Source: Taenia hydatigena (Eukaryota; Platyhelminthes; Cestoda; Cyclophyllidea; Taeniidae). Taken from it: 64,000 nucleotides of DNA. Both the position numbers and the translations under genes were made by a program. A model generated the notes under the pieces. It did no database searches. It was not told the DNA's origin and worked only from the letters and a program-made list of their open reading frames with translations. This document shows positions 24,243 through 34,503 of the stretch, one piece after another (positions within the stretch are counted from its first letter, which is position 1; the number at the start of each line of letters is the position of its first letter). The stretch covers positions 7,294,074 through 7,358,073 of the forward strand of contig JADWOT020000007.1 in assembly GCA_036345935.2 (NCBI GenBank), in the 5' to 3' direction.

Positions 24243-24359
24243 CATTGCCAATGCAACTCATTCGTCGTATGCAGCTACTACCAACTTCCCAGTTAGTTGC
24301 ATTCCATTGACTGTGTCAAAACTAGCAATAAAATAATAATGCCAAAACGTATGCCTAAA

Positions 24360-24550
24360 GTATTAAAGGACAGTTTTGATGTGATGCGACTTGATTGAGG
24401 TGGAGACTACCAATTGTGGCTGGGTGTGATACGATGGACGGCATTGATTATACGTGCGAAATGCACGTTTGACTTTATTTCTAGTTTCCATATTTCATTT
24501 ATTCAATGAAGACCAGAGTAGTCTTAACCAAGTGAACACTAAGCGCCCTA
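24360..24550 (-). pseudogene. S1 peptidase relic, His-motif block, inverted
   Basis: Reverse complement of about 21430-21612. It keeps RIINAVHRITP at the His motif (His codon 24436-24434), but the Cys that normally follows His is Arg here. Third copy of the block after 17.5 and 21.4 kb. Confidence 0.5.
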
Positions 24551-25507
24551 AAAGCTTGGCACGAGTCTCCTACCGGTTTCGGCACGAACTCATTATATAG
24601 GTCATCCATCGTTGACCTCCGAAGCTTTAAGTCAGTTTCCTCCCGAACGTTTGGCCTTGTAAATGCCACTTGCTGAAGAGTTCAATGCCTAAAAATGCGC
24701 GATTCGCGAATCTGCTTTATCAGCGCTATGCACCCTATCATCTCAATGGAGCCTATCTTCTTCCCTTTTCCTTTCCCTTCACTTTATGCCAGCCATCAAA
24801 CTTAGCACTGATTACCATCCCACAACTATTCTTCTCGTAGCTAGCGACAGCTCCTAATCTATTCGCTTTATCGCCGCTGCAAAAGTGTGGCTCCTTTGGT
24901 GTGCGTTCTCGCTTATTATTACCAAGGAACGCTAGAGCAAATATCTAGACGGCCAACGAAGGGCTATATTTCATGCACATAAAGCAACGTCCGCTCCTTA
25001 CTTCGCCCAGGTAATGAGCGCTAAGAATAGCTCCTGGTTAGATTGGTGTAAAGTGGACAAACGCAGGTGAAATTATGAGACCATTCCCTACAGATTATTA
25101 AAAGGAATCTGCTTGGGTGTGTGTACGTCAAAGGATAAGTGAACATCATTGCGTTAAATATAAGCGATTTTAATGAAGGTGAGAAGGGTCTGAAGACGAA
25201 CAGAAGGTCGGGGTTGCACCCTAAATCACTTTGCGGTCCAAAAAAGCTAAAATCTTTCTTAAAATAGGAGACACACTATCCAATTTCTCATGTTAGAACA
25301 TGAGTGTGACAAATATCATTTGAACTCTGGGTAAAGCTGAGGCAGCAGTGTAACTAAAAAACACATTAAACCATTCCCAATTATTAGGGGTGTAAAAAAT
25401 AAAACTCTTTTAAGCCTTTGTCTTTTGTGACCTAAACAGAGCCAGTCATCGACATCAACATGGACATCCATTAACACAGAGGATTTTCCTTTAGATCCAT
25501 CTTTGTA
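24551..25507. other. About 950 bases without a supported gene
   Basis: No open frame above 60 codons and no repeat partner seen. Confidence 0.4.
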
Positions 25508-26588
25508 ATGATAACTGCGGTATTAGTTAATCCCCTTACTACAATTCGAGGGATTGAAGCAGCCGATGGGATGCTGCGAAAGGATTGGGACTACTTCGTC
25601 ACTGTCGAATTGCTCCCTCATTCAAGATACCTCAGCTTTCGCCACAAATTTTCTACTGCAGCCATAAGAGACAGAGGTTTGGAGATAGCGTTTACAGGTA
25701 GCGCGCCTACAGCGACTGATCTACCGAAAGAACAACTACTACATGTACGCTGATACGCGGTTGAACCAGCACTTTGTGGACACTTTGAGTGGCACCGCGA
25801 AATGTTTCGGCGCAAATGTAGAACTAGCTCCGATCTCTCAGCGTGTTGAAGTGAACTGGGCTGATGAGTGTTCTGCTGTCACTTTTGATCTGCTAGACGC
25901 AAGCTCCTCGACGACATTCCTCGCGGAAATATCTCATCAACTTAGTAAAAGGGAATTACTCTCTTTGCACCAATCTCATATTACTTGCAGCCCTGAAGTC
26001 TCTCGGCGGTCCCTACCTCATTAAATCCATTCCGTCGATGAGCCCAAGGATTGGGTGGGCAATGCAAAGCTATCACTGGGAGTAAGTTGTTTGCCATCTC
26101 CGCTCCGTTGTACAGCTTAAAATACTGTCATCATTTGTTGCATGTGATTCGCAGGTCACGTGGTTCATTGATTACATTTTCAGTGTGTATCGCTGTAAGT
26201 CCTTAGAAGAAGCCATTCTAGAATGGATAGTGGAGAAGATTCGGAGTGTGGTCGTTAAATTCGATTTCTTTGAACATATGGACAAATTGTTCTTAACCAC
26301 ATTTTCTTACAAGTTGCATCTGAATCTGCCAGGCACCTGCTTACCGTTCCTTCACCAAGTTTTGAAACACGAATAAATTTCCTGGGAAAATATGCAATTT
26401 ATTTGGGTTGCAGTTTACCTTTAAAGGCAAAATTCGTTTGCGGCGTATGCATTTTAAGCATAAAGCACGTCAAGTTGCTGAAAAGAACACCGTACATCTA
26501 CGACATCAAGTTTTGCGTGGACTGTGAGCAGAAGGCCTACTATGAAGTGGAACGATTGTACTTTGATAAGGGTAGGAAATACGACTAG
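25508..26588 (+). pseudogene. Core-2/I-branching beta-1,6-GlcNAc-transferase pseudogene (Branch family, GT14)
   Basis: Enzymes of this family sit in the Golgi membrane and add beta-1,6-GlcNAc branches to O-glycans. Five collinear pieces in different frames match the family in order. From 25698: RLIYRKNNYYMYADTR, AKCFGANVELA and VEVNWADECSAVTFDLL. From 25927: KYLINLVKGNYSLCTNL then LLAALKSLGG. Around 26156-26250: SRG, then FIDYIF and EEAILEWIVEK. At about 26280-26330: MDKLFLTTFSYKLHLNLPG. From about 26348: KAKFVCGVCIL, with KFCVDC further on. Frameshifts fall near 25697, 25925, 26064-26164 and 26345. A donor-like GGA/GTAAGTT at 26082 may mark a real intron. The catalytic Glu of the PDE motif appears to be Lys (26284-26286). 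The N-terminal membrane anchor is not visible. Confidence 0.8.
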
Positions 26589-26682
26589 TTCATATTCTCA
26601 CTAATAATTCGACTCTCCCACATACCCGAGGCCTTCGTATTTGTAAAATCACTTTTAAAATGAAACTTTTTTGTTTTATTTG

Positions 26683-27717
26683 CCCAGCTCTCCCCCTCTA
26701 CACTCACAACTAGCAATTGATTATTTTGGGGAAATGCTACCTTCAAAGGCCACTGTTATTCTCATACGGAGTGAGTCTTTTTCAGAATCCGTATGTCCAC
26801 TTCCTTAACCCTAATATTTGGTCATGTGCTAAAAGGGTAGTATAAGCGCAAGAAAACATAACAAGTCGTACTGACGTGAATGCTAGAGCTGATGTAATGG
26901 GACCGCGAAAAGGCCTCATTCGCTCCCTCTCTCTGGAACCGAATTTTCCTGCTGCAAAATAAGATCCTATCGCCATGTTTCACAACTTTTTATATGGCTG
27001 CATTTTTGCTCACGAGCATGTTGACATTAGGGGCAATAACCTTCGCAGTGCACTTTTTATGTTAGGCCTGATTAAAACGCGTAGTGATTATCGTTTAATC
27101 AACCGATTACTTCAAAGTGTGATACACCATTTACGTCGATTTCTAAAACTTATTCAAAATAAAATTAGGTAAAAATTAGCTGTTAGTTCAATCAATTATG
27201 AGGGCTCTCAAAGAACAAATTTATTTGCTAATGATTTGGCAATAATTTTAATAAGTCAGTCTCATCCTTCATGATTGCTCATGAATAAGACACCAAAGAT
27301 GACTGATAAAATCTCCCACGGCGTAAATGTTCTTCCGACTGAAAATTGTTATTAGACGTGCATGCATTTGTTAACCCCTTTTATTCGCGAGGGAAATTTG
27401 TGGCGAAAGCTTGGACATCTTTCGAATGAAGAAGCGAAGCGATGGTGATGAAGTGGCCTCAAGCCTTTTCAATGCTCCACTAACAGTGTCGTTCCTTCGG
27501 ATCACAATAAAAAAGGTTTTACAGCCACGGACTCTTCCGCGCCAGTACATGCTCCTCGTAATGACTGCGAATAAAAGAAATTGTCAATAGTAAGTTATAA
27601 TCGCAAATAGACTTCATAATACTAAAGCATGAATCTACTACATGAGCTTAGAGATAATTCTGCAGATTTACCGAAAAAGCGATGGCAACGACAATATTTC
27701 TTGCAAAATTGGAAGTG
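26683..27717. repeat. Tandem duplication, unit 1
   Basis: Direct copy of 27718-28762 at an offset of 1030-1045 bases, with small indels. Both units end at the word AATTGGAAGTGC. Unit 1 includes an open frame at 26975-27172 that unit 2 interrupts by a deletion, so it is not supported as coding. Confidence 0.95.
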
Positions 27718-27838
27718 CCCTCCCCTTCCACACTCAAAACTAGCAATTGAGTATTTTGGGGAACTGCTACCTTCAAAGGCAAATGATATTCTCATGCGAA
27801 GTAAGCCTTTATCTGAATCCGTATACCCTCTTCCTTAA
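27629..27838 (+). pseudogene. Probable Branch-family glycosyltransferase exon fragment
   Basis: A 69-codon ATG frame contains LPKKRWQRQYFLQNWK, then CPPLPHSKLAIEYFG and ANDILM. This resembles the middle of core-2 GlcNAc-transferases (R-W..Y..N-x-K ... P-P-L ... G-S ... Y-x-L), the segment that the pseudogene at 25.5 kb lacks. The fragment straddles the junction of the two tandem units: its first half is the end of unit 1 and its second half the start of unit 2. A donor-like GAA/GTAAGC follows near 27799. Copies at 26690 and 28700 are frame-broken. Assignment is moderate; it could be a chance resemblance. Confidence 0.4.
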
Positions 27839-28762
27839 CCCGAATATTTGGTCATGTGTTAAAAAAGGTAGCATAAGCGCAAGAAAAACATAACAAGTCG
27901 TGCTGACGTGAATGCTAAAGCCGATGTAATGGCACCGCGGAAAGGCCTCATTTGCTCTCTGCCTATTTTCAATGGAGCCGTCTTTTTCTGCTGTAAGTTA
28001 GACCCTATCACCTTATTTCACAACTTTGCATATGGCTGCATTTCCGCTCACTAGCATGTTAGACCTGATCAAAACGCACAGTGATTATCGTTTAATCAAA
28101 TGATTAGTTCAAAGTGTGATGCACCAAGTGCGTCGGCTTCTACAGCTTATTCAAAATGCGAATTCGGCAAAAATTTAGCCGTTGGTTAAATCAATTATAA
28201 AGGCTCTCAAAGAAAGAAATTCTTTTGCTGGTAATTTGCCAATAATTTTAATAGGTCAGTCTCATCATTCATGATTTCTCATGACTAAGACACCGAAGAT
28301 GACCGATAAAAACCCCACGGCGTAAATATTCTTCCAAAAGATCATTGTTATTAGACGTGGTCTCTGCAAAGGATCCTTGTGAATGTCCAAGGTGACTGTC
28401 ACATACATTTATTAACCCCTTTTATTCACGAGGGAAATTTGTGGCGAAAGCTTAGACATTTTGAATGAAGAGGCGAAGCGATGGTGACAAAGCAGCCTCT
28501 ATCCTTTTCCGGTGCTCCACTAACGGTGCCTTTCCTCCGGTTCACAATAAAAATAAAGGTTTTTATGGCCACGGGCTCTTCCGCGTCAATACACGATCCT
28601 CGCAATGTCTGCGAATGAAAAAATTTGTCAATAGTAAGTTATAACTGCAAATAGACTTCATGATACTAAAGCATGAATCTACTGCATGAGCCTAGAGGTA
28701 CTTCTGCACGTGCACTGAAAAAGTGGCGCTAACGCTAATACTTCTTGCACAATTGGAAGTGC
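27718..28762. repeat. Tandem duplication, unit 2
   Basis: Second unit. Compared with unit 1 it has a deletion around 28050 and an insertion around 28370, so the copies have diverged and are not a fresh duplication or a simple assembly error. Confidence 0.95.
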
Positions 28763-29847
28763 TAGCATGCGGAGGCATGTCACGTCCTACGCTTGGTGCA
28801 CCTGTTTTGATGTGTTGAAGGACGTAGTGCCCTAAGAAATGACGTCATACCAACCTACAAATAAAGTAGTGAAGTCATTCACTTCGCTGGAGCACGAGTC
28901 TTGGGTTGTGTGAGCTCATGTGTTAGAGGCACTTGCGGCTTTGCAAGACATCGCAAAATCCTTGGTGGGTGATTTTGTTTTTCAAGTCTTATTCACCTGA
29001 CAGCATTGTAGCCTTCCTTTCAAAATCGCAGTATTATTGTCAACTTTCAAGTAACCAATATAATAAGAACAAGCAACTCTCAACAATTTGGGCGATTCCG
29101 CTTTGGTTAGCGTTCATTATCCACGTCTGCATTAGATCAAAAGTATTCTCTGCAAACTGTCCATTACGACAGAATCGATCTCGCCTGCTTATTCGACCCA
29201 TAGTATTTTACCCACAGAAACTCATTTGATCAGCTAAATGGTACAATTTTTTGCTAATTCTTTTGAACTGTTTTTTAAGCGACTAAGCTCCTGAATCAAA
29301 CGCTCACGCATAAATGTGCCTACGTTAAATCGATCGGGTGACGACTTTAACAAACATCAAGCACCATGGACAATGCGGACCAGAAGACGTGACCGCACCT
29401 TCTACCAGCAATGTCAAACTTTTTAGTGAGATGTGATGCATCGTGGTTAAATGCGGTTGATTTTAAGACATTTTTGTAGGCAAATAGGTACACAACATGT
29501 CTCGAGATATCAAAAACATGTTGAATATGCCAACCAGCTTTGCATATCATGCTGCGGTCTTCCGCTGCGCGTTTGGAATACCCAGGTTCAACTTACTGGA
29601 ATCGAGTGCTATTTAGCTATTTGTGCATCCACTACAGTGTACTGAAATTTGTCGCACGGCTAGGCAGTAGGATACCAAGCGGGAAGTTAGACACCGTGGC
29701 GAACCGGCAAGTGCCCATTGCAGGAGGTACTTCAGGCACGAATAAGAGACGGCTGAGATGAATACGCGAATAAGCAGGTACTTGAACCCCAAACGCTAAT
29801 TTAAAAGTCAATTCTCCACTGACTGAGCCGTACAAATAGTTTTATAG
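28763..29847. other. About 1.1 kb without a supported gene
   Basis: Frames at 28933-29229 and around 29450-29760 have no recognisable motif, repeat partner or splice context. Confidence 0.4.
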
Positions 29848-30114
29848 TCACTTTGGCCAATGACCACCATGCCATAGCCAAATCCTCACTGGCGCACTTA
29901 CGCACGCTCCCCTCCATCAAAGCGATTGTTGTCGTTTCCGTCGCATGTCTTATCGTTTTTCTTTACTTATTCCTCTTCCTTACTCTGCTGAGAGAACGTT
30001 TACGTTACTGTAACTGTCATCACAGACTAAAGACGCATGGCATAGTAGTAAGAAAGGACAAAATCACAGCAGCCTGGATGAACATCCACCTCCGTGGCCA
30101 TGAAGTCTGTCAGG
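29848..30114 (+). other. Candidate internal exon with a transmembrane helix
   Basis: Open frame from a TATAG acceptor-like site at 29847 to a strong donor (TCAGG then GTAAGTG) at 30115. It lacks an ATG at the front, as expected for an internal exon. It encodes one very hydrophobic helix (IVVVSVACLIVFLYLFLFL) followed by LLRERLRYCNCHHRLK, a basic juxtamembrane segment on the presumed cytosolic side. That pattern fits a single-pass membrane protein. I could not identify partner exons or the family. Confidence 0.4.
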
Positions 30115-30620
30115 GTAAGTGCACTGCGTATACTTTTTTAATGCTCATGTGCTTGTGTCTCCTGTTTGGAGGATGTGTGCACATGCTTAGGTATGATTGA
30201 AGAAGATGGGGAGAAGGAGGTGGATTGCGATGGAGTGTAGGTAGCTTGGCGTTGTGCGACACCTTATTAATGGACTGGCGGTTAGACATCCTGAGTCTCG
30301 CCTGGCCATCACGTGTCCAATTCACAGTCAGGAATCCCTCTTTCTCCCTTCTTGCATCTCTACTTACTGCCCGCCTAACTGTCTGCGTGGCCAGTGCATG
30401 AATTTTGGACTAAAATCGAGTACAGTTGGTGTCGACAAGTTGAGTGAGTGCATGTCAGTATGAGGGCAGAGCTTGCCACCTAGACAGTAGAAATGCGAGT
30501 AGAGAGCTGAACTAAAGTGACAGATGAACGCTTGGTGAATCTGCTTTGTCAGGCCAGGTAAACGAGGCGTCGATGCAAGCTGAAACTAGACTCGACCATG
30601 CGTATAAGTAAACGCTCACC

Positions 30621-30692
30621 TAGCAGAGCGTGGTTTCGATCCACGGGCCTCTGGGTTATGGGCCCAGCACGCTTCCACTGCGCCACTCTGCT
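30621..30692 (-). tRNA. Initiator tRNA-Met (CAT)
   Basis: 72 bases on the minus strand. The acceptor stem AGCAGAG pairs with CTCTGCT, followed by A. The D arm is TGGCGCAGTGGAAGCG, the anticodon stem CTGGG/CCCAG carries the loop CCCATAA with anticodon CAT, and the T arm CGTGG-ATCGAAA-CCACG is fully paired. The A at positions 54 and 60 instead of T-psi is diagnostic of eukaryotic initiator tRNA. Internal A box TGGCGCAGTGG and B box GGATCGAAACC are intact. No intron. A run of four T is not seen within about 50 bases downstream, which is unusual for a Pol III gene. Confidence 0.97.
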
Positions 30693-30699
30693 CACACTG

Positions 30700-33600
30700 C
30701 ACATTCTCTTAAGTTGATTTATCCCCCTAGCAGGTTGGCACAAGCGACATGACAAATCACTGATGTGAGCTTTAACAGTCACACAAAGTCGAGGCGTGTG
30801 TGCGTGCTCGAACGATTACTAAGTAACTGGTTGACGCGTAAGCAGCGAGGTAGCAGAGGTAGAGATTGGTGCGGATGCCGAGGAAGGGAAGAGAAAGCGG
30901 AGATAAATGTGGGCCTATGCACGTGGCACTGTGATGTGGTGCAGCACAACATAGCATAGCATATCGCTGGGTGTTGGAACAGAGCAGATTAGCAGTGAGA
31001 TTTCCTCGATTTCATCTAGGTGATACGGGTCCAACTCATGTTCCTTAAAGTACGCAACGATCTGTTGCGCGCACAGGCAACAGGACGCTAGACCCTGTGG
31101 CTACATATACGTGAGTATCGCAGGAGGTACCTAATGACAGAGAAAAAAGTTGGTTGTTCGTTAACACTGTTGAACCCCGGAAGTTGACATTAACAAATTA
31201 CTTTAATTGAAATAAGTCTGGCTTGGTCTGAAATGGGCTAGCATGCCTGTAATAATTAGAAGGCCTAGTCATCTTGGCGCATAATATTTTGCATTTTATT
31301 CCGATTTACTTCTAATCATTTTGCGTGTCGCATTCAGTGGACGGGCGCCGTCATGCATTCAAAATGCGTTGATATGTGCGCATGCATTGCCATTTTCGTT
31401 CCGAAATCGATAATGTAAATCGTTGGCTCATCTCGCCACTCGAAATGAGCGAGAGAATCACTAGGGAGGACAGAGAGCGCATCATAACAAGTGAAGGTTT
31501 CTGAGTGCGCAGGAGGCTGGTTCTTATCAAGAAAATGTGCAGAGACAGATAGATAAAGGCAGCAAAGATGGATGGAACAATAGGCACAATATAAGTGACG
31601 ATATGTGCATGGTACTCAATACGACACGGATTATCGTTCAAATAAAGGAAAGAGTTACATAAACGGTCGTGACATGGAGACGAAATAAATTGCCGCCTGC
31701 ACTTTGGCAATTAAGTTCGGTGCCTTCCACTCGGGCTGCTGCCTATGTATCGTGCCCCATCACTTGAAAAATGCGTTTGTGCATTAACTTTTATGAAAGG
31801 CTGACAAGTTAAGGGCAAATACGGTGCGCATTAAGTGCGGCCCTGTTACAATCTGCTTCAAGCCAGCCTTTTTGTAGTAATTTACTGCAACAATATGCGC
31901 TAATCTTCCGTAAGGAAATGCTTGTGGATCGCAAGAATATAAAACAAGCATTTAGCAGCATTGCTCAGAAGGGGACTGCTGTCTTAGACGAATAGAATAG
32001 TGCACTAGCATACAAACTTCCTCATAATGGTCATCTAATTTGCATAGCTTTATGGCATAGCCGCGTACAGAGCAAATCCATAAGGCATCCCAATTGAGCC
32101 ATTCGATCGGGTACTAATGGGTTCTTTATGACATTCCCACCGAACATGTAGGTTAGTCGGGTGTCATTGTTCTTGAGCATCTTCTAAAGCAAATACGTGG
32201 TGATATAGGTAAAGAAATCGCCACCAAAGTTAAGACACACGTGATAATTAAAGAACCACATATTTACTTTTATCTCCTAGAAGGAAATTAATTTCGTCTT
32301 CCGGGTTGGTCATAAGTGCTTGAACTAACCTTCTCTCGTCGTCCACCCAATTTTTAGGACTTCCACTCGGGGCATCTAAGGCCACAGATTCCTGCTTTGG
32401 CAGTTCCTTTGCTCCTTTTAAAGCACGAAAAGCCTTCATGCAAAACCATCAGGCATCTCTCACTTGACACCGTAAGAATTTCTAAATTCTTACTTTCTAG
32501 CCTCTGCGGATGCTGACCTTGCCTCATTCCTTCTGCATTTTAGTGACCAGATATCATTCGAGACATTCGTGGCGCCGATCTCGTGAGCGGATCTCACTCG
32601 TGGGACTTAAATTGCATATTTCTTACTTTGCATGAACAAAATTACCTGTGCGTTTAAATATGAGGTTACACAGTTAGGAACTAGTACATCAAACTCGAAC
32701 ACGCAAATTTTCCTAAATTCACCATTTGAAAATCTAAATAGACCAGAGTTGACGTAGTATAGGAGATTATTTGACATCGCTGATAGACTCTTTTTGCCAG
32801 ATTGCAAATTCGTCTAGTGTTAAAAAGACCCGTTAGCCAGACAATCTAGAGCCGGGTTCTGCCGAAAACAAGATTGAACATTCTCAGTGGAAGCGGCAGT
32901 ACCTTGACATGGTCAGAAATGCTTCGCTTTTGCCGTTTCACCACAATGAGGATGCCATGCTTCCGGACTTACAAGGTATTCCTTTCAGCGGCGGATCATG
33001 ACACTTGTTGACCTGAGTGACGCATCTGCCTGAATAAGGATATAATATCTGCAGGGAGGGGGCAGTTGAGGAAGCAGCTTGTGAGTAATGACACGAATTG
33101 CCAAACCACGAACCTAAAGGGAAGCTGGTAAGACCCCTTTTATGTTTGGCAACCAAAAAGCAGCCGATAATTTTAAGAATCAAATGAAAGTTACTTCGTG
33201 GTCCCGTAATGATTCAATGCAAGATTTTTTAGCATAAAATAGGCGTATTGAAGAAAATCGTAATTTGCGACCAAAAGACGGTGACTAATATATTTGTATG
33301 TTCTGCGTTTCCGTTCAAGCTATTTTTCCCTAAGGAATATAGGCAGAATTACGACATTATGTAATATAGAACACGTAAGTTTTTATGGTTTTGCACTCTG
33401 TGATATATGTGAAACTTTTAAAAAGAAATGTTTTACTGCATGAATATTGGGATTTTCTAATACGATCCTTAGGATTTGTGCGCTGTATTGTCTTTTTTCC
33501 ACATTTAGTATTTGAATTGTATTGCTATTTGGTAGTGATGGCAATAGTTTAATTGACTTTTATAAGATTGCTCTTACTACGTTTCTGCAGGCGCAGCCTC

Positions 33601-34503
33601 CGTCGACTCGAACCGTTTAATGGGCTGAGGCATGAGTAGATGATGCTAAAAGTGTCCACGCACCCAGAATGCCGTCTTAATTTCTTTTAAAAGTTTTCCC
33701 ATTGCGACGAAACCTTGGACGTTCTCATGTGCCATAAACCTCACGAATCTTCCCTAATTGGTTCTTAGTGCTTGTAGATAGACTGTGAGTGTGATAGAGA
33801 TCACTGTAAATCAAGGCCAGTTCAATACCGTGGTGGAGGGAGAAGTCTAATCTAGTCTTCAACACTTTCCATTAATTGACCATCAATCCTGTGCAAACAT
33901 GTCTAATACCAGCCTTAATCACGCTCATCGGTGGCAAAGGGCGGATGTAACAGAAAGTTACAAAATGTTTCCATACTCAACTCAATAAACGCATTCAAGT
34001 GCTTAGAAATCGTGCTGACATCATCGCACTCTTTATTAATTGCATATTTATCTAACCGATTATGCAGATGCAGGACTGGTGAAACCAATGACAAACTAAT
34101 AAGAAATTAACTGCCGCGGAAAGTTGGTTTTGAAAATAATGGCTCCTAGTACTTTCACAAAGAGCACACTGAGATGATGAAAAGGCAGCCTACTCATTCT
34201 CTACATCTCCATGAAGTGTCATGTAGTGGGCACGCAACTAGCTGACACTGCCTTGCCATGCCAACTTTCGTACAGCTTTTTCAAATTACAAATAGGATGC
34301 CTGTAATAAGACATTTCTGAGGTGGCGCGCTCATAAATGACATCGTGTATACTATCAACTTTGCGAGCTGCTGATGATCGACATACGTCTGAACCTTATC
34401 GGACACTCTACTTTGAGATTTTGTTAAAAAGACCGAGGCCAGCAGGGTATGACCGCATGATAAATGCTGCATGTGATGGACTCAGCACTGATGTGTGAAC
34501 TAG
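30700..34503. other. 3.8 kb without a supported gene
   Basis: Only isolated frames of 60-119 codons, none with a motif, a repeat partner or paired splice sites. The longest, 31351-31710 on the minus strand, has one hydrophobic stretch but no other support. Confidence 0.4.
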
